From Sciurus carolinensis (taxonomy: Eukaryota > Chordata > Mammalia > Rodentia > Sciuridae): a DNA stretch of 64,000 bases. Of the stretch, positions 42,811-53,497 are shown piece by piece. Both the position numbers and the translations under genes were made by a program. The stretch spans positions 170,123,598-170,187,597 of the forward strand of contig NC_062217.1 of NCBI RefSeq assembly GCF_902686445.1, written 5' to 3'. The notes below the pieces were generated by a model. The model saw only the letters and a list, made by a program, of their open reading frames with translations, was not told the DNA's origin and ran no database searches. Numbering within the stretch: position 1 is the first letter of the stretch; each line of letters begins with the position of its first letter.

Positions 42811-43925
42811 AAAGATGGACACTCATCACGTTTACATATTGGATATTTCTTATTCAAACACCTGCAAACATAAATATGCACTGTAATTTAAATGACAACA
42901 TGTTATATATGTTGACTTGACTCACTCATGTCACTCACTCTTAATACTTAGCAATTTTATTTTGTAGTCATAAATAAAGCCCATTCTTGTTTTAAAGCCT
43001 ACTTTTAAAAAAACACGAGAGAAGCTAAAATTATAGAGTAAATAGCTTGATTAAATATGATAGATTAAGCACTTGACAGATTTGTCAGTGAGACTTACCT
43101 GCGCGAGAGCCGCAAGCCCCTCAGTTAACTGGCTGTAGAGTAGGAGCAGAAGCAGAGCCAGCGTCTCAGGCTCTTGCGCATCTAGAGAGACAGTTTATGT
43201 AAGGGGTCTGAGCACAGCAGGGGCCCAGCAAATCTTGGTGAGTTTAACTGAGTAAATTTTCCTTAAACTGAGCATAAGAACGGAAACCCAACAGCATCAC
43301 ACAGGAATCTGCCCACACGCATTGCCTTGCACCCCTAGTCCTCCCAGGGACAAGCCGCTGGGAAAGCGCGCCCCGTGCACCGAAGGCCTGGCATGGATGT
43401 GGGAGGTGTCGCTGCTTGTCAGAGTCCCAGGCCAGAAGCAGTCCAAGGGAGGAAGGCGGCCTGCGACGTTCCCGCAGTGGATACCACCCGCAATGAGGAA
43501 CCGCGAGGAGGAATCTCCTCAGCAAGGCACACAGGGCAAAGACACAGGCTGAAGCGCCGAACATGCCAGCAAAGTGCTCCCCGCCCACAGGAATCGCGGG
43601 CCTCCGTGGTGCTCCAGACCTTGGGGCTCCCTGGAGTGGGTTCACCTTGTACATGCCACCAAACTATTCACGAGCCCTGTGCTCCCTGCGTGATGTCACA
43701 CTTCAATAGAAGCTTAGTTACGAAGACAGAAGACAAACTGGCTGGGTGTGTGGAAGGACGGACGGGCAAACACGATGGCGAGGGATCGATGGTGTCCAGA
43801 TGAGGGGCAGAGACATGGGGAGGCCGTCGGGTGCATCCTTCGGTCCTGGGCCTCCGGGGACAGAGCAGGCCCTCTGGCAGTGGTGGCTCGGTTCCTTTCC
43901 AGGATGATTCAGCAAAAATGCTGGC
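42811..43925. other. Unique sequence, no gene supported
   Basis: AT-rich to about 43080, then GC-rich. Competing frames of about 140 codons lie on both strands at 43244-43803 without domains. Confidence 0.4.
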
Positions 43926-44290
43926 TGCCTGGTAGGACAGTAGCCGTCCCGGAAGAGAGATGACCTAAACTTCACACTGTGCATGGGGACACGTTCTAAG
44001 GGAGTCAAAGATCTATATGGAAATCAGAAAGTCATAAATATACTAGAAGAAAAATGGGAGAGTGTCCTCTTCACCTTGGAGTGGAGAAGGCCTTCTTAAG
44101 CATGACACAAAAGTAAGAAGCTGTGAAAGGAAAGCTGATAAATTTGACTCCACAATAACAAAAGCAAAACAACCACAGCCACATGCATAGAAGCCAAGAC
44201 TCTCAAAACAGAGGCTACTCGTGTGTGGAGGAGGAGGCGATATGCAAATTGAGTGGGGTAGAGGATGGGGAGGAAACATTTTCCCCATTA
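43926..44290 (+). mobile_element. Old L1 ORF2 fragment
   Basis: 'aaagatctatatggaaatcag', 'aaatatactagaagaaaaatgggagag', 'taagcatgacacaaaagtaagaa' and 'aaatttgactccac-ataacaaaagcaaaac' follow the late ORF2 of old L1 in order. It is decayed. A related 52-bp segment recurs at 44508-44560. Confidence 0.6.
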
Positions 44291-44507
44291 CCTTTTTATG
44301 TTAAATATGTTGACCTTTGTGGCTATGTGGGCCATTCACATAATTCAAAACAAGCAGTTCCATCTTTGCTTGTGCTGGGCATAGTTTATGTAGAGCATCC
44401 TGTCTCCTTTGTAAGCTGGAGAATTAGAAAAGTAAGATTAGAGAGACAGTTTGTGTTCTTCTAGGGTTTTGGTCTTTTCCTTAGTAAAAGAGCAAATAGA
44501 AGCTATG

Positions 44508-44560
44508 CTTTACACGGTGCATCGAGACACATTCTAAGTGAGTCAAAGACTTAAAGGCTA
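44508..44560 (+). repeat. Diverged second copy of an L1-derived segment
   Basis: The 52-bp segment shares most bases with 43970-44022 (GTGCAT, GACAC, TTCTAAG, GAGTCAAAGA in register). It indicates either a local duplication about 540 bp apart or two L1 remnants. Confidence 0.5.
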
Positions 44561-46079
44561 GTGCCGGATCCATGTTTCACCCAGTGACTCTTAGTGGAAT
44601 AAAGGGGTTTATGGTGTTACCCAACTTACTCCTGAGCTCCATCTTAAAGGGTAGAGATTGGAAGCATGGAACTGAGCAAGGAGGCAGAGCCAGCAGAAGA
44701 GTTTGTGCATTGCTCACTTGTAGCTTTGTAGGCGGAGATCAAAGTGGATGAAGCCGAGTCAGGGAGCAGCGGGGGATTGGTGGAAAAATGTAACCAACTC
44801 CAGTTTCACCCAGTTACGTGGATATTTCAAACTAAAGTAACTTTTAGGTGAGACTAGTTCTGGACAATTAACATGATTTCTTATTTTATTTTGTGTGATT
44901 CAACGGAGCCCACGTCTCCAAACCTACGGCCCCTCTCTAAAGGGCAGGGTGGGGTCCGGCATGTCTGTTCAACAGGGGCCTCTGGGTGAACCTCTGGAAG
45001 AAACAAGGTCGTGTGTCTCTGTCCTTTGGTCAGATCTCAAGGGCACAGCCAGCAGGTTGAAGAGTAAACTCATGTGAGGCGCAGGGGCCGGGGACTGCTG
45101 GAGGTGGCGCGGCGAGGGCTGGCAGCTTAGGCCGTCCCTAAGGGCCAAGTGCCTCCGTGCTGAGACTAAGGGTGCGCTCTGCCTGGCCTGGCTCTCCATT
45201 AATCAGAGAACATGAGGTGAAGTTGTCGTCTGCAAGTTCCAGATTTTGAGAAATGATCTTAATAAAGGACAACTTCATTTGGCCTTAGGTGAGAGCCAAT
45301 CAATATATTAGTTGGCTGAGGGCAGAGACTAGCAGGCAGAAAAAGGGTCAAGGTCTATGTAAAACCAAGAGGCCGTGAAGAGGCAACGCCTGCGCCGCGG
45401 GAAGACGGGCTGTCGACAAAGGTGAAAGGCTAAAATAAACACCGCTCCAACCCTGGCACACCTCCCTGTGAGGTACCAACCGGCGGATGGTCTTTAGCCT
45501 TGGGAAGGCAGAGGAGATGGGGCGGGTGTCCTAGGACGGTGGTCATCTATTTCCCCTTGTAATTGTCTCCATTAGGATGGGGTAGAAGGGAGATCAATCA
45601 GAAAGCCACTGTCACAGAGAAGACGTCCCGGGTCTGTAATCCTGCTCCGAGCTGTAGCTGATGATGCTGGTGTGGCTCTGAGAGATGTCCCCTCGAGCCC
45701 CAGACCTGAGTGGAGCTGCGCTCCATCACTGGGAGCTGGGCTGGGCGGGCGACGGCCCTGGGCTCCCAGCTGGCCTTGTAAAACTTGAGTCATGGTGACA
45801 GAATTCTCTCCATCATCGCTTTCGCCGCACCTTCCCGGCTGCGTTGCTGTTATTTAGCGTCCTGCCGCCATCCATAAAGCACCTCTCTGCCACTGCCTTT
45901 TATTTCTCACTCTCCTGAGGTTGGCTGTTCTCAGTCCCTGTCTGGAGCTGAGAGAGAGAGATGAAAGGGCTCTGCCCCGGGCTGCTGCACACCAGCCCCT
46001 GCAGGGTGGGAGGCGGCCTCTCTCTGCAGGCCCCGGCCTGGGAGGTGCGCCTGTCAGGTGAGTGGGCAGGGCTGGAAAG
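44561..46079. other. Unique sequence, no gene supported
   Basis: Mixed composition. 45100-45130 and 45690-45760 are GC-rich with several CpG but too short for an island. No repeat, RNA gene or coding frame is recognised. Confidence 0.4.
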
Positions 46080-46200
46080 CCGGGCGGGCCACTGTCCCCT
46101 ACTGCTCTGCTTTATGACCCTGGGCAAAGCTTTCCGTCTCTTTTGTGTGTCCCGAGTCATAAAACAGACAAATGATGGTGGTCCCTGTGTTCCCCAGAGA
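46080..46200 (+). mobile_element. MIR SINE fragment
   Basis: 'ctgctttatgaccctgggcaaagctttccgtctcttttg' followed by 'cataaaacagacaaatgatggt' follows MIR ('gtgaccttgggcaagtcacttaacctctc...taaaatggggataat'). Confidence 0.55.
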
Positions 46201-46379
46201 GATGCCAGGCCAGATGTTGTGTTTCTCCCTTATGTAATAAATCCCAGAGACCAAGCAGGATCGTCAGGAAGAAAGCTCACCGGGTTCCTGAGAAGGGCAC
46301 GGCTGGACTCTGCGGCTCGCCTGGATCCTTGCCAAGCAGGGCTGCTGGCTGGGAAGGCCCCGCCCCCCCTTCCACCTCC

Positions 46380-46760
46380 ATAGTTCCTCCTCTGCTCTGT
46401 GGCCCTCCAAGGCCACCCCTGCCCCTCCGCTGGCCTCCTCCTCTGCTCACACACACCTGACAGCACCTCTGCCCCCGGCACTTGCTATTTCACAGAGCTG
46501 GTGGCTGCTCTGGCTCTTCCCTCCAACACCCCCTCCTCTGGGAGCACCTCCCTGACCGCCCTGGGCACCCTGCCTTAGTTTCTCCATGGCGCTCACACCA
46601 GCTGCGTGCTCTGGATCACACCTGTGTGTTCTACCTGCGCATCCCCTTGTCTCCGCCTCCCAGGCCACACCTGAAGGCCTCCAGGGCAGGGACGATGCTG
46701 CTTTGCCCCCGACTGAATCCCCAGCACCTTCCTCAGTGCCTGGCGCATGGTGGGTAGTAG
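46380..46760 (+). mobile_element. L2 3' end
   Basis: 'gggagcacctccctgaccgcc' near 46542, 'ggcctccagggcagggacgatgctgc' near 46676 and 'ccccagcaccttcctcagtgcctggcgcatggtgggtag' near 46720 are the L2 3' UTR in order. Confidence 0.7.
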
Positions 46761-48270
46761 CCACCGAGTGGTCGGTTGCGGCTGTTAGCTAGCAACGACA
46801 CAGCCTGTGCGGCAAGTGGCAGAGTGCTCCGGACGCAAAGCCAAGTGGCCTTCAGGTTCTGCAGTCACAGTTGCCCATCAGGAACTCGACCTACCAAAGT
46901 GGTCACTTTATGTGCTGGGAGTGAGATTGTGCCCAATCCCTAATCCTGCCTCAGGGAGAGCCTTTCATCTTGCCAGCACGAGGACACAGCGTTCACTGTC
47001 CTCCTGCCCTGTCCCCAGGCCGATCCCAGGGCAGCAGACTCTGGCAGTGCTGCGCACTCTGACTGGCCTACCTCCCTCGGCGCTGGCTGCCTGGGCAGAG
47101 AATGGCCCTCACCCACCCCAGCCCTGGGGAGACCCACCCTCCTGCCGGTGCCGGGCTCAGCAGCCCCTGCAGCCTTGCTTTGGAGCCCCCATGTACCGGG
47201 TGCCAGGCAAGTCCTGACTCCTCAGCGACCGAGGACGGGCAGGGGGCACTTTTCCGAGCTTCCGAGCACACTGAGGAATAGCTTCTTCCCTTCTGCTTAG
47301 CAGCCACTCAGTCATTATTTCCCTCTGACTCTCTTCAAGGTCCTTTCTTCTCAGAATTCCACGAAGGAACAACTTTGGGTCTCCTGGTCCCTTAGATCTC
47401 AGAGGCCACCCGCGGGGTCGGGGAAGAGGAGGACCACGCCAGCTCTCCTCTCTCTGGCTTCCCTCAGCGTGGCTCCTGCCCCACCTGGCTTGCCCGCTTC
47501 TGGCACTGTGGCTCACACCCAGTCCACCAGTCCCAACCTTGATGGGTCAAATCCTCCAAGTCCTCTCTCTGCCAGGCTCTTGGCACCGCAAGGCTGGCTG
47601 TCAAACCACGGCTCAGGCAGGATCTTCCCAAGGTCTTTTTCAAACTCACAGGGGAAAAGCAAGGAAGCATCCAGAAGGGAGAACGTTTGGAACAATGCGT
47701 CAAAGCGTTATCTGCATCCAAGCTCACTTCTGACTCACAGTTTCCCCAAACATCTTCGCCTCCAGGGAACATTCCACCTGCATAATCCCGTTGTAGAGGC
47801 AAAGCGAAGGCCGAGGTCACGTGGGGCATGAAGAGCCCTTCCGTTCTGAAACCCTATCTTTGGTTCTAAAACTGGCCTTTTCCCTTTGGCCTCTGATGGG
47901 GCTCTGTGACAGATGGTCATCCACCCTGTAGGCCAGAGGCCTCGTGTGAGCACTGAGGTCTTCCCCAGCAGACAGGAAAAGCGTGAGTCCAGATGAATTT
48001 CTATCCCCAGCTGCGGCCACCCCAGAACGCCTCCTTAGTGGAATCACCTCCTTTGTCTCTTCACCTGTTGCTCTTGGTCTGCTTTCCTCATCCCAATGTT
48101 TGGGCCTCCTTCCCATCTGTCTTCAGTATATCTTGCTGGATAATGACTTTTTTTGTATGTTTCCCTGTCCAGTGGCAGACTCATAGGTACTTTATAATAC
48201 TTTCAAGTAATAAAGGTTTTGTTAATTTTCCTCTTTAATAACTATAAAGCAGATAAAGTTGCTTTTTCAG
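46761..48270. other. Unique sequence, no gene supported
   Basis: GC-rich to about 47450, then mixed. Several overlapping frames of 100-136 codons occur on both strands without domains. Nothing else is recognised. Confidence 0.4.
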
Positions 48271-48282
48271 AGAAATATTTTG

Positions 48283-48505
48283 TATGGGGCACAATGGTAC
48301 CTGCCTGTAATTCCAGTGTCTTGGGAGGCTAGGGCAGGAGAATCTCAAGTTTGAGGTCAGCCTCAGTACCTTAGCAAGGTCCTAACAACTTAGTGAGACC
48401 CTGTCTCAGAATAGAAAATAAAAAGGGCTGGGGATGTAGCTCAGTGGTAGAGTACCACTGGGTTCAATCCTTGGTAACATGAAAGAAAGAAGGAAAAAAA
48501 AAAAA
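48283..48505 (+). mobile_element. Dimeric B1-ID SINE, full length
   Basis: The left half is a 7SL RNA-derived B1 monomer ('gcctgtaattccagtgtcttgggaggctagggcaggag', 'gagaccctgtctca'). The right half is an ID-like unit with A box TAGCTCAGTGGTAGAGT and B box GGTTCAATCC. It ends in an A-rich tail. A perfect 12-bp duplication, AGAAATATTTTG, flanks it (48271-48282 and 48506-48517). This B1-dID-type dimer occurs in squirrels and some other rodents, and is the best taxonomic marker in the window. Confidence 0.93.
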
Positions 48506-48517
48506 AGAAATATTTTG

Positions 48518-49184
48518 CAAACAACAGAAATAAGAAGTCCCTTTAGTGCCCAAAGTGGATTTTCAAAGATGCTAAAAACACCTAAGCATCCAGCTATTTC
48601 CTAAATGACTGCTTCCTTTTAGGTTAAGGAAATGATGTGTTTTTGCAAATGGTGGATTTTCTTTTATTTTATTTTTTGAAGCAATAGGACAGGTTTTGTT
48701 CAATAATAGGGTTGCAACAGGGAAAAGATCAAGTATGACTTGAACTCAGATCCCTGATAGCAAAGGCTGGAGACATTTCAAGGCTGGGGGTAACCGGGGA
48801 TTTTAAAGATGTGTTTCTGCTTTGTTTGTCTCCTGCTGAGAACACTTCATCGACTCATCTGTCTTCATTCTGCTCACAAAGCATCTTTTGGTGAGAGGCT
48901 GGGTTGCGAATGCCTTCGAGTTGCCTGAAAAGTCTTCCTTATTTCTCTGGTAGTTAACCACACAGTACGCTGGGAGTTGCCTGTTTAACACACTTGAAGG
49001 GCTCCAAAATTTGGTTTCCTAATTGGTGGGAGATGCGAGCTACATTTCTAATTTTAGAGAGAGCAACAAATTAAGGTAACCTTTAGTAGTCGTTTTTATG
49101 TTGTAAAAGTACAAAGTCAGGCCAACTGTATCAAAATTCTGAGCTTGCTTTTCTGGTTTTCTTTCTACTTTCCCCCTCTTTTTT
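48518..49184. other. Unique sequence, nothing recognised
   Basis: AT-rich with no gene or known repeat. A T-rich run at 49150-49200 leads into the next SINE. Confidence 0.4.
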
Positions 49185-49313
49185 TAAAATATTTTTTTAA
49201 GTTCTAGATGGACCTTGATTTTTATTTATTTATATGTGGTGCTGAGAATGGAACCTAGTGCCTCACACAGGGTTGGCCAGTGCTCTGCCACTGGGCCACG
49301 GCCTCGGCGTCCC
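49185..49313 (-). mobile_element. ID-type SINE with long A/T-rich tail
   Basis: Minus strand: CACTGGCCCAGTGGCAGAGC corresponds to the A-box region, and GGTTCCATTC to a decayed B box. The long tail shows as 'tttttatttatttatatg' at 49218-49235. Compared with the SINE at 52872 it is older and the boxes are decayed. Confidence 0.75.
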
Positions 49314-50174
49314 CCATTTATTTATCCGTTCAATAATTTTTAAGGTTAATTCACTGAGCACCTACCATATCCTGGGGACTGGGGAGCAGTCTCCAGGTAG
49401 GACCATGTCTAACCCCTCAGAGATGCACACAGAGGAGGAGGGGCCGGGAAAGCTTCCCCAGGGGAAGATGCTTGCCGTGGGCTTCGAAAGGGACCATCAG
49501 GCGAAGAAGAGCCGGGAGAGAACCTTTGCCAATTTCCAAAAGAAACTGCCTCCCCCCTTTCGCTGCAGGATCCCGCTTGGTTCTGCTGCCTCGCGCTTCT
49601 ACCTGTAGCCCCTCCCTTTGTCAGCGCCTCCTCAGTTTACAGAATGACAATCTGTCTTCTGTCTCCTGCCAAACCCTTGGTCCATACAATGGTGTGGTAA
49701 GCCATTGGCTGACTGTGCCCAAGATCAGCAAGGCAAGGTCAGAAGTGTGTGTGTGCGTGGTTGGTGTGAGACAGGTTTTGTGGTGGGCTCCTCTGGGTCC
49801 CCCAGGATGGAACTGATGGAATGCGGTGCTGGAGATGAAAGAGAAGACCCCAGGGACAGAGGCAGGGGGGAGGAGAGGAGAGGGTCCGCTGGCTTCTCCA
49901 GGGTGGCCCACAAAAGTGACCCTCCAGGGAGCCAGTGAGGCGGCCTGAGTCTGGGTGCAGAGCCCATGTCTGGCAAGGAGCTGGCAGGGAGCTGGAGTAG
50001 ACCAGCCATTTCCAAACCCCCACCTGGAAGGGGACATAGGGCCGATGTCATTTTCCTGAACTTTCTGTGAATACTTAGCTAACAGCAACCTTGTTCCATA
50101 ATGGCTCCTCCACTTCTTCCACTGAAGGGATCACGGTACTGGATCTCCCTTGTCCGTTCTCCCCAAAGAAGGAA
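49314..50174. other. Unique sequence, no gene supported
   Basis: No repeat or gene recognised. A short (GT)n run lies at 49745-49764. A minus frame of 155 codons (49621-50088) has no recognisable domain. Confidence 0.4.
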
Positions 50175-50275
50175 ATGTCATCAGAGGCTGAGGCAGGAGG
50201 ATGACTTGAACACAGGAATTTGAGGCTAACTTGGGCAAAACAGTGAGACGCCATTTAAAAATGAAACAACCCCAA
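50175..50275 (+). mobile_element. B1-like (7SL-derived) SINE
   Basis: 'gaggctgaggcaggaggatgacttgaacacaggaatttgaggct' and 'gggcaaaacagtgagacgcc' match a B1/FLAM monomer with an A-rich tail. The extreme 5' end is missing. Confidence 0.7.
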
Positions 50276-50522
50276 ATCATTGGAAGCAACCAAATGTTCA
50301 GCAACTGGGGACAAATTTATGTTTTTTCAGTGAAATAAAATCTAGCCACTGAAGAATGATAATTACAGAGATAATAGTGGACATGGAAAATGTTTTGATA
50401 TATCTATTTGTTAAAAATGAACAAAAGGTCTACGTGCTCTAATTATAGCTGTGTAAAAATAAATCCATGCAGATTAAAAACTAGAAGGTATAGTCTGTAC
50501 ATAATAAAAGCAAGTTTGATTC
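50276..50522 (+). mobile_element. Old L1 3' end
   Basis: 'ggaagcaaccaaatgttcagcaactggggaca' and 'ctagccactgaagaatgataa' with 'agctgtgtaaaaataaatccatgcag' follow an old L1 ORF2 tail and 3' UTR. Confidence 0.6.
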
Positions 50523-50890
50523 TAGTGATTGTATTAGTTAAGGTAATACAGCAGTTATAAAAGAAAAACTTGGAAATCTCAGGGGCTTAATGTGCTAGAA
50601 GCAAATTTTTGCCCAGGTCAAGTCCAGAGCAAGTATCTGGGGGGCCCAGCTCCTTCCAGCCCTGGCTGCCTGGCCTCAGGGCCTTGCAATCGCCATTCAG
50701 AGGTGGACTAGGGGCTGCACTCCAACTCTCTGTGGCCCAGAGGCGTCAGTCTCTCTCTGCTCACATGTGATTGACCTGAATGAGTCACATGGTCCCATCT
50801 GGATGCAAGGAGGGCTGGGAAATGTAGTCCTGGCTGGGCTGCCACTTCCGGGTGACCTGCCCACACCGAGGAAGAGGTGCAACACTTCAG
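50523..50890 (+). mobile_element. Ancient interspersed repeat, family uncertain
   Basis: 'attgtattagttaaggtaatacagca' near 50528, 'ctggggggcccagctccttcc' near 50637 and 'atgagtcacatggtcccatctggatgcaaggagggctgggaaatgtagtc' near 50779 belong to a common mammalian-wide repeat. It resembles 26685-27085. I cannot say whether it is an LTR or a DNA transposon. Confidence 0.45.
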
Positions 50891-51142
50891 CACTATGCCT
50901 GGAATACTTGGGTGCTTTTAATCCTTCACGTACAGTTGTCTACACCCGCCCGTATCTTTTCTTTGTTTAAGCTTTCTTGAATTTTATTAGAAGTATTTTA
51001 AAAGAAACAAAACTAAAGACTCTGGTGAGTTCTTTCAGTTCAGAAGGGCAAAGCAGGGGCTTGTCCACTCAGGAAACCGGGTGGCTTCAGCACAGGCGGA
51101 AATGAGTGCGCAGGTCAGACGCAGCGTCCCCTGGGTGACTTA

Positions 51143-51505
51143 CTGTTAGGGACTGAACAGCGCCCTCTCCCGCTCCTGTGCGGAAGCCTTAGCCCTAGGT
51201 ACCACTGTATTTGGAATACGGCCTTTAAAGAGGCCATCAAGGTCATGTGAGGTCAGAAGAGTGGAGCCCTAACCCAATGACTGGTGTCCTTCTGAGAGGA
51301 GACACCAGGGATGTGTGTGCCCGCAGGAAAGCCAAGGAGAGGGCGGCCATCTGCCAGTCAAGCGGAGAGGCCTCAGCAGAAGCCAAACCTGCCAAGATGG
51401 CCCGCTCAGACTCCCAGCCTCCGGAGCTGAGGATGGAAATTTGTGAAGCCGCTCTGTGGCCTTTTGAAGCTGCTCTGTGGCCTTTCGTTACGGCAGCTCT
51501 TGAAA
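51143..51505 (+). mobile_element. MLT1 solo LTR
   Basis: 'ctgttagggactgaacagcg', 'ccactgtatttggaatacggcctttaaagagg', 'ccaatgactggtgtccttctgag', 'gaggcctcagcagaagccaaacctgcc' and 'ttacggcag' follow the MLT1 LTR from start to end. A 21-bp tandem duplication (GAAGCYGCTCTGTGGCCTTTY at 51445 and 51466) lies inside. It has no internal retroviral region. Confidence 0.85.
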
Positions 51506-52859
51506 ACAAACCCGTCGTTGCTGCTCCACCAACCTTTCTCGAGGACCCTAACCCCTTACTGCTCCGGTAGGTGCCACCTTGTGGGCGCCTTACCTTCACC
51601 CACGCTGTGCTGACCGCCCTCGGTGCAATCTTGTGCGTGGCTGTGTCGCTCCTGCTCTGCTGGGTACACCCCAGGCAACGGGAGAGGGGCTTGCTGGCAT
51701 GGAGTGGCAGTGTTCGCTGTGACCTCCTGGCTCTGCGGAGGCAGATGCAGCGGGACCACCTCAAGCAGGCTCGGCCTCGGCACCGAGCACTTTCACACCC
51801 AGGGTGTGGTGCGGCCTCTGGATCATCTGAGTTCACGCTGCTTTTCTGCTCCACCGCGTTTCCTCTGCGCCTTCTGTCGCCATTCCTCCCTCCATGGTGA
51901 GCCAGCACCCCTGTGGCCACCGCTGCTGTTGGCTGCCCAGCCAGCCTGGCTCCAGGGTGCTCTTTCCTTTCCTTTGTTCCGAGTCTCCGAGACGCTCCTC
52001 CTGAACAAGACTGAGCTTACTGATTTCCCTCTCCACCCGCCTTCCCGAGAGGCAGAACTCCCGTGCTGGAATCCTGAGTCGGAGGGCGACCTGGAGGCAG
52101 CCTTCCTCTCTTCCGCTGTCCCTCTGGAAGTCTCTGTGGGACGGCAACATCCAGAAGGCCCTGGGTTGAGGTGCTGTCAGTAGAAAGGGTGGAGGGAAGG
52201 CCTCGAAAAATCAGCCCCTCTAAAGGAGTCATGAGAACGTGGACAAGAGGGGGCCTAACCAACTTTCCCACACTGCGGAAACTGACAAAAGGCTTGCAGC
52301 TACCTGGGGAGAATTTCCATGAGAATAAATGGCTGAATCTGGGTATAAAAAAAATGGAACTTGAAGGTGATTTAACTTGCCCCATTTCCATGTCCCTCTT
52401 CTTAGCACTGCTGTGTAACTTTGAGAACCAATGGCCTGCGATCATGGTGAAGAGCAGCAGGCCAGCAACCACTGGGAAAGGAAGAACAGAGCCGCAGCGC
52501 CCTCAAAGCCTGGTTCCCAGAGGAGAGCCCCTCTGAATGGTCTAGCGGCTTCGGGAAAGCCCCACGCACAAGGCTGACTTTATCTGTTTGTAGTTCTCCC
52601 AACGCAAACAGTCTCTTCCTCATGGACAATTTTTTAAAAATCCAAGCAAAAGAGTTGGGGCAAACAGTACACCCATCAGGAGCTTTGAAAAGCTCCGGCT
52701 TATTCTTAGCACCTAGAAGGTTATGCATACATTTATAGCCATGCATGTGCCCCGGGCTATGCACATACCCAGGAAAGATCTGAGAAAGCCCTGAACTTTT
52801 AGCTTTGGCTAATTTTGAGGCTCTGCAGAAGCAGAAAGTGAAGGCTAGGGCAGATTTCT
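51506..52859. other. Unique sequence, no gene supported
   Basis: GC-rich to about 52150, with overlapping frames on both strands up to 186-225 codons, the longest of which run into the MLT1. None shows a domain. No other repeat is recognised. Confidence 0.4.
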
Positions 52860-52871
52860 TGCAGATTTTTT

Positions 52872-52956
52872 TTTTTTTTTTGGTGCTGGGGCTCGAACCC
52901 ACGGCCTTGTGCTTGCAAGGCAAGCACTCTACCAACTGAGCTATCTCCCCAGCCCC
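52872..52956 (-). mobile_element. ID SINE, young-looking
   Basis: Minus strand: GGGGCTGGGGAGATAGCTCA, then GTTGGTAGAGTGCTTGCC, then a B box GGTTCGAGCCC, then a pure A tail (poly-T at 52866-52881). Both Pol III boxes are nearly perfect. A GGCAGATTTCT repeat (52849-52859 and 52960-52970) is a probable target-site duplication. ID elements derive from tRNA-Ala by way of a BC1-like RNA. Confidence 0.93.
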
Positions 52957-53412
52957 TAAGGCAGATTTCTAAACTGCCCAGCTGAGTGTTGAAGGAGTGA
53001 CTTAGCTGGCCCATAGAAGCCTTCAGCAAAGAACGCAAGACTCACCAGTTGTAAGCATTTAAGGAAATCTCCAGCCAATCTTTAGCTGACCACTGACCAA
53101 ACTGAGACTTCAGTGGCCGCCCACAAAAAAGAACAAGACTTTACATAATTGGTCCAGAGAAGTCACTAAAAAAAATAAGAGCTCCAATAAACAGCAACAA
53201 CAATAAACTCTGGGGAGGAGGTAGAATCTGATTCCCCAAGTTTCCACAGTATATTATTTTGCTTATCTAGTTTTCAGCAACAACAACAAAAACCCCATAA
53301 GATTTACAAACAAATTAGCAAAAAAAAAAAAAAAAAGATTGAGACATAGGGGGAAAATCTCAGTTAAGAGAAACTGTCCTTGTGGAAAATTTACTATTTA
53401 TATAGAAATGTT

Positions 53413-53497
53413 TTTTGAGTGGTGCTGGGGATAGAACCCAGGGCCTCACACACGCCAGGCAAGTGCTTTGCCGATGATCCACATCCCCATGCCCGGA
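53413..53497 (-). mobile_element. ID SINE inside the old L1
   Basis: Minus strand carries GGGCATGGGGATGTGGATCA, CACTTGCCTGGCG and B box GGTTCTATCC, with a short A tail. An ATTTACTATTTA repeat (53388-53399 and about 53499-53510) flanks it as a target-site duplication. Confidence 0.85.

Noticed and set aside
51243..52183. Overlapping frames of 225 (minus) and 186 (plus) codons
   Set aside because: They compete on opposite strands, the first overlaps an MLT1 LTR, and neither shows domain or splice support.
52872..52956. tRNA-Ala gene on the minus strand
   Set aside because: The A and B boxes are good, but the acceptor end (GGGGCTGGGGAGA) cannot pair as in a tRNA. It has a poly(A) tail and target-site repeat, so it is an ID SINE.
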